Assembly (NCBI RefSeq): GCF_036227125.1
Contig: NZ_CP109435.1
Coordinates: 8,556,001 to 8,620,000, forward strand
DNA: 64,000 nt
Direction: 5' to 3'
Source: Streptomyces sp. NBC_01485
Lineage (GTDB): Bacteria > Actinomycetota > Actinomycetes > Streptomycetales > Streptomycetaceae
Below the pieces are notes generated by a model. That model worked only from the letters and a program-made list of their open reading frames with translations. It did not search any database and was not told where the DNA came from. The translations under genes were made by a program, and so were the position numbers. Positions 24,406-31,282 of this stretch are shown here, piece after piece (within the stretch, counting starts at the first letter, position 1; every line of letters begins with the position of its first letter).

Positions 24406-25029
24406 CTACGTGAGCATCCGTACGGCCAGCACCGTCATCACCGCGCTCGACACGAGCGCCGTCACCAGCCGGCCCCGGCGACCGGTCAGCGCCCGGCCCA
24501 GCAGAGCACCGCCCCCGGCGAGCAGCACCTGCCAGCTCGCGGACGCGGCGAAGGCGGCCGTCACGAACACGCCCTGTTCCAGGGGCCGTACGGAATCGGT
24601 GGCGCCGGAGCCGAGTACCAGCGCGGCGAAGTAGACCACGGTCGCCGGGTTCAGGAGGGTGATGCCGAGCAGGCTCAGGTAGGCCCGGGCCGGGCTCGGC
24701 GGGGGCGGCGCGGAACGGGTGGTGAGCCGGTGGGCGCGGTGCTCGCGGATCGCCGTCGCCGCGCCCCGTGCGGCCAGCGCCAGCAGGACCAGGGCCGAGG
24801 CCCAGCGCAGCGGCGTCAGCACCGGCCGCAGCGCGGCGGCGACGGCCGCGCCGCCGACCGCGGCGAGCAGGGCGTAGAGCCCGTCCGCGGTGGCGACGCC
24901 GAGCGCGGCGCACCCGCCGGTGCGCAGGGAGGTGCGGGCGGTGAGGGAGACGAGGTAGGTCGCGACCGCGCCGACGGGCACGGCGATGCCGTAGCCCGCG
25001 ACCAGGCCCGCGACGAGCGCGGCCGTCAC
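24406..25029 (-). CDS. LysE-family exporter
   Basis: This protein of about 207 residues is almost entirely membrane helices: ALVAGLVAGYGIAVPVGAVATYLV, LGVATADGLYALLAAVGGAAVAAAL, LRWASALVLLALAARGAATAI, a pair near YLSLLGITLLNPATVVYFAALVLG, AAFAASASWQVLLAGGGALLG and LVTALVSSAVMTVLAVRML. The PVGAV and LLNPATVVYF segments are LysE/RhtB signatures. Such proteins export amino acids or similar metabolites. The GTG at 25029 is a best guess, because the nearest GGAGG is rather far upstream. Confidence 0.82.
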   Translation of the reverse strand: MTAALVAGLVAGYGIAVPVGAVATYLVSLTARTSLRTGGCAALGVATADGLYALLAAVGGAAVAAALRPVLTPLRWASALVLLALAARGAATAIREHRAHRLTTRSAPPPPSPARAYLSLLGITLLNPATVVYFAALVLGSGATDSVRPLEQGVFVTAAFAASASWQVLLAGGGALLGRALTGRRGRLVTALVSSAVMTVLAVRMLT

Positions 25030-25346
25030 GGTCGCGCGGGATCGGGCCTCCGGTTCCGGCCGGGCTGCTGCTGGATCCGCGCCGGAAGGGTGGCGGCGGA
25101 CGGCGGCGGCAGGTGGGCATCGCGTGGGGACATGGCCGGATCCTGCGGGTGGCGAGCCGCCGTCGGCAACTGGTTTTCCCGTGGTCGGCCCGCGTCTGCC
25201 GGCGGCCTCGGAACAGTGCATCGGAGCGAATGATTCCGGCCGGATCGCCCGATTCGTCGATCTGGCCGAACTGCGTGTCGTCCTATAGATGCCCAGGGCA
25301 TCTAATGAAGATCGGCACGACGCACTCCTCGTCTGTGAGGTCACCC
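25030..25346. other. Divergent intergenic region with operator
   Basis: These 317 bases separate the LysE gene from the P450 operon. The only clear element is the 19-bp palindrome at 25286-25304. No credible gene is seen. Confidence 0.45.
25286..25304 (+). promoter_or_regulatory. Perfect 19-bp palindrome upstream of the P450-ferredoxin operon
   Basis: TAGATGCCCAGGGCATCTA has two exact 9-bp arms around one central base, 42 bases before the P450 start. This symmetry and position strongly suggest a dimeric repressor or activator site. No regulator gene is adjacent, so the cognate protein is unknown. Confidence 0.65.
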
Positions 25347-26627
25347 ATGACTGACACAACCGGCACGGCAGAGATGACAGTGGCAGAGGCAGGGGCAGAG
25401 ACGGCGGAGCCGGCGGGCGGGACGGACGCCGCGCACGGCTCGGCCTCCGTCGCCTTCCCGCAGGACCGCACCTGCCCCTACCAGCCGCCCACCGCCTACG
25501 ACCCCGCGCGCGACTCCCGTCCGCTGGCCCGCGCCACCCTCTACGACGGCCGCACCGCCTGGCTGGTCACCGGGCACGACGTGGCCCGCTCGCTGCTCTC
25601 CGACCCCCGCCTGTCGACCGACCGCACCCGCCTCGGCTACCCGGCGACCGCGCCCCGCTTCAAGGCCCTGCTGGACCGCCGGGCCGCGCTGGTCAACGTC
25701 GACGACCCCGAACACCACGCCCAGCGCCGCCTGCTGGTCGCGAACTTCACCCTCAAACGCGCCACCGCCATGCGCCCGGCCATCCAGCGGATCGTCGACG
25801 AGCGGATCGACGCGATGCTCGCGCAGGGACCGCCCGCGGAGCTCGTGAACGCCTTCGCGCTGCCCGTGCCGTCCACGGTGATCTGCGAACTGCTCGGCGT
25901 CCCGTACGCCGACCACGAGTTCTTCGAGGAGCAGTCGCGACGGCTGCTGCGCAGCCGCCTGGCGGAGGACGTACGCGACGCGCGCGACCAACTCGGCGTC
26001 TATCTCGGCGAGTTGATCGACCGTAAGCTGGCGGATCCGGCCGGCGACGGCGTCCTCGACGCCCTGGCCGACGTCCAGGTGCGCGAGGGCACGGTGGACC
26101 GGGAGGAGGCGATCGCCCTGGCCGTGATCCTGCTGGTCGCCGGCCACGAGACGACCGCCAACATGATCTCCCTCGGCACCTACACCCTGCTCCAGCACCC
26201 CGAGCGGCTGGCCGAACTGCGCGCCGACCCGTCGCTGCTGCCGGCGGCCGTCGAGGAACTGATGCGGATGCTGTCCATCGCGGACGGGCTGCTGCGGCAG
26301 GCCACCGAGGACATCGAGGTGGCCGGGACGACGATCCGGGCCGGGGAGGGCGTCGTCTTCGCGACCTCGGTCATCAACCGCGACGAGACCGCCTACCCGG
26401 CTCCGGACAGCCTCGACTGGCACCGCTCCGCCCGCCACCACGTGGCGTTCGGCTTCGGCATCCACCAGTGCCTCGGCCAGAACCTGGCCCGCGCCGAGCT
26501 GGAGATCGCCCTCGGCTCGCTCCTCGAACGGCTCCCGGGCCTGCGCCTCGCCATTCCGGCCGACGAGGTCCGTTTCAAGCCCGGCGACACGATCCAGGGG
26601 ATGCTGGACCTCCCCGTGACCTGGTAA
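25347..26627 (+). CDS. Cytochrome P450 (CYP105-like)
   Basis: This 426-residue class I bacterial P450 has the I-helix AGHETTANM near residue 262, ExxR in EELMRML, and the heme loop FGFGIHQCLGQ with Cys375. The N-terminal pattern (FPQDRTCPYQPPTAYDPARDS) and overall look match the CYP105 family of Streptomyces, which oxidise many xenobiotics and natural products. Electrons would come from the ferredoxin encoded 11 bases downstream. ATG 25347 has GAGG at good spacing. A low-complexity Ala/Glu/Thr N-terminal tail of about 30 residues precedes the conserved part. Confidence 0.93.
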   Translation: MTDTTGTAEMTVAEAGAETAEPAGGTDAAHGSASVAFPQDRTCPYQPPTAYDPARDSRPLARATLYDGRTAWLVTGHDVARSLLSDPRLSTDRTRLGYPATAPRFKALLDRRAALVNVDDPEHHAQRRLLVANFTLKRATAMRPAIQRIVDERIDAMLAQGPPAELVNAFALPVPSTVICELLGVPYADHEFFEEQSRRLLRSRLAEDVRDARDQLGVYLGELIDRKLADPAGDGVLDALADVQVREGTVDREEAIALAVILLVAGHETTANMISLGTYTLLQHPERLAELRADPSLLPAAVEELMRMLSIADGLLRQATEDIEVAGTTIRAGEGVVFATSVINRDETAYPAPDSLDWHRSARHHVAFGFGIHQCLGQNLARAELEIALGSLLERLPGLRLAIPADEVRFKPGDTIQGMLDLPVTW

Positions 26628-26638
26628 GAGGCTCCGCC

Positions 26639-26839
26639 ATGCGCATCGACATCGACACCCACGTCTGCATCGGCGCCGGCCAGTGCGCCCTGGCCGCCCC
26701 GAGTGTCTTCACCCAGGACGACGACGGCTTCAGCGCCCTCCTGCCCGGCCGGGAGGACGGCGGCGGCGACCCGATGATCCGGGAGGCCGCGCGGGCCTGT
26801 CCCGTAGGCGCCATCAAGGTGTCCGAAACAGCGGGCTGA
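26639..26839 (+). CDS. [3Fe-4S] ferredoxin partner of the P450
   Basis: The protein has 66 residues. Cluster ligands are Cys10, Cys16 and Cys54 (VCIGAGQC ... ARACPVGAI). The position of the fourth ligand is glycine, the pattern of 3Fe-4S ferredoxins that serve Streptomyces CYP105 enzymes. It starts 11 bases after the P450 stop, so the two form an operon. It transfers single electrons from a ferredoxin reductase encoded elsewhere. Confidence 0.92.
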   Translation: MRIDIDTHVCIGAGQCALAAPSVFTQDDDGFSALLPGREDGGGDPMIREAARACPVGAIKVSETAG

Positions 26840-26887
26840 CCCCCGTCCCCGCCGTCCCAGGGACACCCGGTTGAGCAGGGTTCCCCG

Positions 26888-27052
26888 GTGACCGAACAGG
26901 ACGAACAGCCGCCCTTCCTCTACGTCGTCGTCTGCGCCGCGGACGGGATCCCCCGCCCCCGGCGGTCAGCCGGTGCCGGAGGGACGACACCGCCCACACA
27001 GCGGCCGAGCGTCCGTGAACCTCAACCCAACCGGGTTGGAATCCCCCTCTGA
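26888..27052 (+). pseudogene. Truncated flavoprotein gene fragment
   Basis: The frame from GTG 26888 opens MTEQDEQPPFLYVVVCAA, which looks like the first strand of Streptomyces phosphopantothenoylcysteine-decarboxylase-type flavoproteins. It then loses resemblance after about 20 residues and stops at 27050. The rest of the gene is missing. I judge this as a remnant; the family match is from memory of similar N-termini. Confidence 0.4.
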
Positions 27053-27068
27053 AGGAGGCGGAGGATGT

Positions 27069-27479
27069 CAATACAACCTCCTCTACCGCGAGGAGGAGCG
27101 CGAGATGCTGCCCCTGTGCGCGGACCAGGGTGTCGGCGTCCTGCCGTGGAGCCTGCTGGCCCGCGGCCGCCTCACCCGCGACTGGGGCACCGAGACCGGC
27201 CGCAGCTCCACGGACGAGTTCGGCAACTCCCTCTATCAGGAGGGTGACCGCGCCGTCATCGAGGCCGTCACCCGCATCGCGGCCGACCGGGGCGTCCCCC
27301 GCGCGCAGGTGGCCCTCGCCTGGCTGCTGCACCAGCCCACGGTGACCGCCCCGATCATCGGAGCCGCGAAGCCCCACCACATCGAGGACGCGGTGGCGGC
27401 GACCGAACTGGAGCTGACCGACAAGGAGTTGGCGGAACTGGCGCGCCCCTGCGCTCCCCACCCGGTCGCCGGTCACTGA
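27069..27479 (+). pseudogene. N-terminally truncated aldo/keto reductase
   Basis: The open frame encodes only the C-terminal part of an aldo/keto reductase: QYNLLYREEEREMLPLCADQ, GVLPWSLLARGRLTRDWG, then the late cofactor-binding segment QVALAWLLHQPTVTAPIIGA and KPHHIEDAVAATELELTDKE. The first roughly 180-190 residues, including the catalytic Asp/Tyr/Lys, are absent. It joins the flavoprotein fragment upstream, so the region is a deletion scar. In-frame starts exist but the product could not be catalytic. Confidence 0.7.
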
Positions 27480-27877
27480 GGCACCCTCAAGGGGCGTGTA
27501 CGGGCACGGGCGAGGCGGAATGCGGGCGGTATTCACCGTCCCGAAAGTCACCTTGAAAGGGCGGCGCAAGGGGTCGTCAAAAAGGACACCCATACCGTGA
27601 CCACCCCAGAAGGCGATCCCGGATTGACGTTTCGTCAAAAACTATTCGGGCCCGTACACAAAGCACGAAACCGTGAGATCCCTTGTTCCTCCTGGTCCGG
27701 CTGTGCGAAGGTGTGCTTGTCGGCGCACGGACAAAATGTTCCCTTCGTGCGCACGAGACACCTCCCGAAGATGTCAGAGGTGCCGAACCCTGTGCTGGTT
27801 GACCCCGCTTCGTGGGCGGGGTCACATACCAGATGGTATGTACTTTATGCCGCACGTCCTCGGAAGGAATGCAGACC
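27480..27877. other. Intergenic control region before the first sigma-like/lectin gene
   Basis: This 398-base gap has noticeably lower GC than its flanks. It contains an inverted repeat TTGACGTTTCGTCAA (27624-27638), two copies of CGTCAAAAA 58 bp apart, a hairpin (27801-27823) and the CATACC palindrome (27825-27840). No gene is convincing. It probably carries complex promoters. Confidence 0.55.
27825..27840 (+). promoter_or_regulatory. Palindrome CATACC-N4-GGTATG near the start of the sigma-like/lectin gene
   Basis: Two exact 6-bp arms flank AGAT, 37 bases before the GTG start. Directly upstream, GACCCCGC and GCGGGGTC (27801-27823) form a hairpin. Together they look like an operator next to an mRNA or terminator stem. 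Confidence 0.45.
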
Positions 27878-29863
27878 GTGAATGACGCAGGCCTGTCGAA
27901 TTCCCCTTCGGCGCGCCGCTTCGACGCGACGGACGAACAGCTGAGCTCGGAGCTGAAGAAGTGGACGGGTGCGTCCCCCGCGCTGCACCCCGTCGGCGAG
28001 CTGCTGGACCGGCACTGGGAGGCCGCGTTCGCCTACGCACGGCTGTGCACCGACGGTGAGCGCGCCGCCGGCATGCTCACCACGGCTGCCTTCACCCGGC
28101 TGTTCGGCGAGACCCTGAGGCAGAACGGGCCGACGGCCGCGTGGCGCCCCCACCTGCTGGTCACCGTGCGCCGCGTCGCCGCCGAGTGGGACACCGACGG
28201 CCGCCGTGACCTGCTGCATCCCGCACTGCGCCCCGAGGGCGCGGACGCCGAGCGGGCGGGCGCCCTGCTGCTGCCGCCCGCGCACCGGCGCATGCTGTCC
28301 CGGGGGTTCCAGCGGCTGCCCGAGTCCGCCCGCTGCCTGCTGTGGCACACCGAGGTCGAGGCCGAGCCGCTGGCCATCCCGGCCGGTCTGCTGGGCCTGG
28401 ACGAGGAGGGCGCCCGCGTCGAACTGCGCCGGGCCGGTGAGCGGCTGCGCGAGGAGTGCCTCCAGGTGCACCGCGAACTCGCCACCGACGACGAGTGCCA
28501 CCGCTACCACCGGCTGCTGGACGTCACCTGCCGCCGCGGCGGCGTCGACCTCGACCCCGATCTGCGCCGCCACCTGGAGCAGTGCCGGCACTGCTCCCAC
28601 ACCGCCGACCAACTGCGGCAGTTCGAGGGACTCCTCGGCGCCGCCCTGGCCGAGGGCATCCTCGGCTGGGCCGCCGCGGCCTACGTGGAGGTCAGGGTGG
28701 CCGGCGACGACGGCGCCGACCCGGCCACGGAGCAGCTTCCGGCCTATACGGGCGAGGCCTTCACCGACGGGCACCCCGCCACCGAGCCGCCCGGCGCCGG
28801 CGGAACCGGCCGCAACCCGCTCGCCGGACTGCGGGCCGGCGCGTTCTCCCGGATCGGGGCGCGGGCCGACGCGCCCTCCCGCCCCGGCTCCGGGCCGGGC
28901 GCCGACTCCCGTCCGGGATCGCGCCGTTCGGTCCAGAAGGCGGCCCGCCGTGCCGCCCGCCGCCGTAACCTCACCGCCGCCGTCCTGACCGTGAGCGGGC
29001 TGGTGGTCCTGCCGCTCGTGGTGTGGGCCGCCATCGGCTCCGGGGGCGGAGGCCCGGCCGTGAACAACGAGTCGGCGAAGAGCCCGCTGCCCGGGACGGA
29101 CACGGCGACCTCCGACTCGTCCGTGATCGGCGCCGGCGAGGATGCCCAGGGCATCCTGCGCGGCCGGCTGCACAACGCCGCCTCCGGGCTCTGCATCGCG
29201 GTCGTCGGCACCAAGCCCGTCAGCGGCGCCGAGACCGAACTCGCCGCCTGCTCCGCCGTGATCGGCCAGCAGTGGTCGTACGCACCGGACGGGCTGCTGC
29301 GCAGTGCCGCCAACGCCGATCTGTGCCTCGACTCCGGCCTCGGCTTCTCGGTCCGGCTGGCCCCCTGCGCGGGCGCCTCCCAGCCCGACCCCAAGAACGT
29401 CCGGTACGACTTCACGCTGCAGGGCACGCTCGTCCCGCGCTCGGACCAGAACCTCGCGCTGGCGCCCGCCGCCACCGACGGGTCGGGCGCCCTCGTCCTG
29501 AAGAACCGGGTGGACAGCGCCGCGCAGCGCTGGGTGATCGACACCTCGAAGCCCGACGCGCAGATGCAGTTCGTCAACTGGGGCGCAGACAGCACCCCCT
29601 CCGACAAACCCGCCCCGGCCGCCGCGCCCAAGGCCGCCAAGCCCTCGGCGTCCGCGTCCGCGCCGAAGCCGTCCGCGACCCCGACGGCCAAGCCGCCGGC
29701 GTTCCCCTCGCCGGGCCCGAACAGCACGTCCTGCGCGTACTACTACGGGTACTACTGCTCGCCGGGCAGCCAGCCGAGCCCGCCGCCCGGCGGCTACGGC
29801 GGTTACGGGTACGGCGGCACGTACGGGGGTTACGCTCCCGGCTACGCCGCCGGGCAGCCCTGA
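27878..29863 (+). CDS. Membrane protein fusing sigma-like, zinc-motif and ricin-lectin regions
   Basis: The protein has 661 residues. Residues 38-200 resemble ECF sigma factor regions 2 and 4 (ELLDRHWEAAFAYARLCTD; FQRLPESARCLLWHTEVEAE; a LLGLDEEGARVELRRAGERL helix-turn-helix). Residues 228-245 hold an anti-sigma-type zinc motif (HLEQCRHC; His232, Cys236, Cys239). A Ser/Pro/Arg linker leads to one membrane helix at 365-387. Residues about 418-545 form a ricin-type beta-trefoil with QQWSY and QRWVI repeats. The tail is Pro/Ala/Ser, then Tyr/Gly-rich with CAYYYGYYC. Topology should be N-in, lectin-out. GTG 27878 is chosen because GGAAGGA is well spaced from it and abuts the ATG at 27869. Function is unknown. 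Confidence 0.82.
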   Translation: MNDAGLSNSPSARRFDATDEQLSSELKKWTGASPALHPVGELLDRHWEAAFAYARLCTDGERAAGMLTTAAFTRLFGETLRQNGPTAAWRPHLLVTVRRVAAEWDTDGRRDLLHPALRPEGADAERAGALLLPPAHRRMLSRGFQRLPESARCLLWHTEVEAEPLAIPAGLLGLDEEGARVELRRAGERLREECLQVHRELATDDECHRYHRLLDVTCRRGGVDLDPDLRRHLEQCRHCSHTADQLRQFEGLLGAALAEGILGWAAAAYVEVRVAGDDGADPATEQLPAYTGEAFTDGHPATEPPGAGGTGRNPLAGLRAGAFSRIGARADAPSRPGSGPGADSRPGSRRSVQKAARRAARRRNLTAAVLTVSGLVVLPLVVWAAIGSGGGGPAVNNESAKSPLPGTDTATSDSSVIGAGEDAQGILRGRLHNAASGLCIAVVGTKPVSGAETELAACSAVIGQQWSYAPDGLLRSAANADLCLDSGLGFSVRLAPCAGASQPDPKNVRYDFTLQGTLVPRSDQNLALAPAATDGSGALVLKNRVDSAAQRWVIDTSKPDAQMQFVNWGADSTPSDKPAPAAAPKAAKPSASASAPKPSATPTAKPPAFPSPGPNSTSCAYYYGYYCSPGSQPSPPPGGYGGYGYGGTYGGYAPGYAAGQP

Positions 29864-29872
29864 CCGAAGCGG

Positions 29873-31129
29873 TCAGACGCCGATCACCTGGAGCGAGACC
29901 CACAGCGCCACGACGGCCGGGACCAGCGCGGCCGGCACCGAGAGCAGGCCGAGGCGGGTGAACTCCCCGACCTCGACCCGCTCCTCGCGCGCCTGCACCA
30001 CGCGCCGCCACAGCAGCGTCGCCAGCGATCCGGCGTACGTCAGGTTCGGGCCGATGTTCACGCCGAGCAGCACCGCGAGCACCGCCCCGGTCCCGGCCGG
30101 GGCGGCGAGCGGCACCAGGACCAGCACCGCGGGCAGGTTGTTGATCAGGTTCGCCAGGACGGCGGCCAGCGCGGCGACGGCCAGCAGCGCGAGGAGGCCC
30201 GAGCCGTCGGGCAGGGCGTGGCGCAGCGCGCCGGCGAGCCCGTTGTCGACCACCGCGCGCACGACGATCCCGAGCGCCAGCACGAACGCCAGGAACCCCG
30301 GCGCGGCGGCCCGCACCACGGCCACCGGCGTCACCCGCCGCCGCACCAGCGACCGCCCGGCCATGACCAGCGCGCCCGCGCACGCGGCCCACGCCGGTTC
30401 GACGCCGACCGCGGAGGCCACCACGAACCCGGCGAGCGTGCAGGCGACGGTGACCAGCGCGAACAGCGGAAACTCGGGAGCCGGGCCGTCGTCGGGGGTG
30501 GGTTCGGCGGCCGGCAGGTCGTCGGCGAAGAAGCGCCGGAACACCAGGTACTCGGCGCCCACCGCGACCACCCAGGGCAGCGCCATCAGCGCGGCGAACC
30601 GGCTGAAGCTCAGCCCGCTCGCGGTGAACGCCAGCAGGTTGGTGAGGTTGGAGACCGGCAGCAGCAGCGAGGCCGTGTTCGACAGGTGCGCGCACGCGTA
30701 GACATGCGGTTTGGAGCGCACCCCCATCCGGGCGGCGGTGGCGAACACCACCGGCGTCAGCAGCACCACCGTCGCGTCCAGACTGAGCACGGCCGTCACC
30801 ACCGAGGCCAGCACGAACACCGCGACCAGCAGCCGCCGGGGGCGGCCCGCGGCACGGCGCGCCATCCACGCCCCGCACGCCGTGAACAGTCCCTCGACGT
30901 CGCACAGGTGGGCCAGCACCAGCACCGCCGCGAGGAAGCCGACGACCGGCCCGAGCCGCTCGGCCTCCGCCAGCGCGTGCTCCGGCGAGAGCGCCCCGAG
31001 GACGACCGCCACGGCCGCGGCCGGCACGGCCACGACCGCCTCCGACCGCCCGGCGGGACGCAGCACGGCCCAGGTGAGAGCGGCGACGAGCAGGACGACG
31101 GACAGCGTTTCGGCGAGCGGGGCGTTCAG
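29873..31129 (-). CDS. ArsB/NhaD-type SLC13-family permease
   Basis: This protein of about 418 residues has at least ten hydrophobic helices. Family motifs are HLCDVEGLFTACGAW, VLSLDATVVLLTPVVFATA, the SNLTNLLAF segment and its inverted counterpart NLINNLPAVLVLVPLA with GVNIGPNLTYAGSLATLLW. These match arsenite/anion permeases. No arsR or arsC gene is adjacent, so arsenic export is a guess. The coding pattern continues 21 codons upstream of the first GTG (31066) to a CTG at 31129 preceded by GGAG (LNAPLAETLSVVLLVAALTW), so a CTG start is likely. The gene ends 9 bases from the convergent lectin-fusion gene. Confidence 0.8.
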   Translation of the reverse strand: MNAPLAETLSVVLLVAALTWAVLRPAGRSEAVVAVPAAAVAVVLGALSPEHALAEAERLGPVVGFLAAVLVLAHLCDVEGLFTACGAWMARRAAGRPRRLLVAVFVLASVVTAVLSLDATVVLLTPVVFATAARMGVRSKPHVYACAHLSNTASLLLPVSNLTNLLAFTASGLSFSRFAALMALPWVVAVGAEYLVFRRFFADDLPAAEPTPDDGPAPEFPLFALVTVACTLAGFVVASAVGVEPAWAACAGALVMAGRSLVRRRVTPVAVVRAAAPGFLAFVLALGIVVRAVVDNGLAGALRHALPDGSGLLALLAVAALAAVLANLINNLPAVLVLVPLAAPAGTGAVLAVLLGVNIGPNLTYAGSLATLLWRRVVQAREERVEVGEFTRLGLLSVPAALVPAVVALWVSLQVIGV

Positions 31130-31282
31130 GGGGGATCTCCGGGAGCGGGGGGAGGGCGAGCGAGGGGAGGTGGCGCCCGCCCGATGAACTGGTCCGGGTG
31201 TCCGTCCATGCGACTGGCCCGGGATCCGTTCATGTAAACACGCGTGGGTGAAGCCCCCGCCAAGCGGCCCCGCAGGGCCGGC

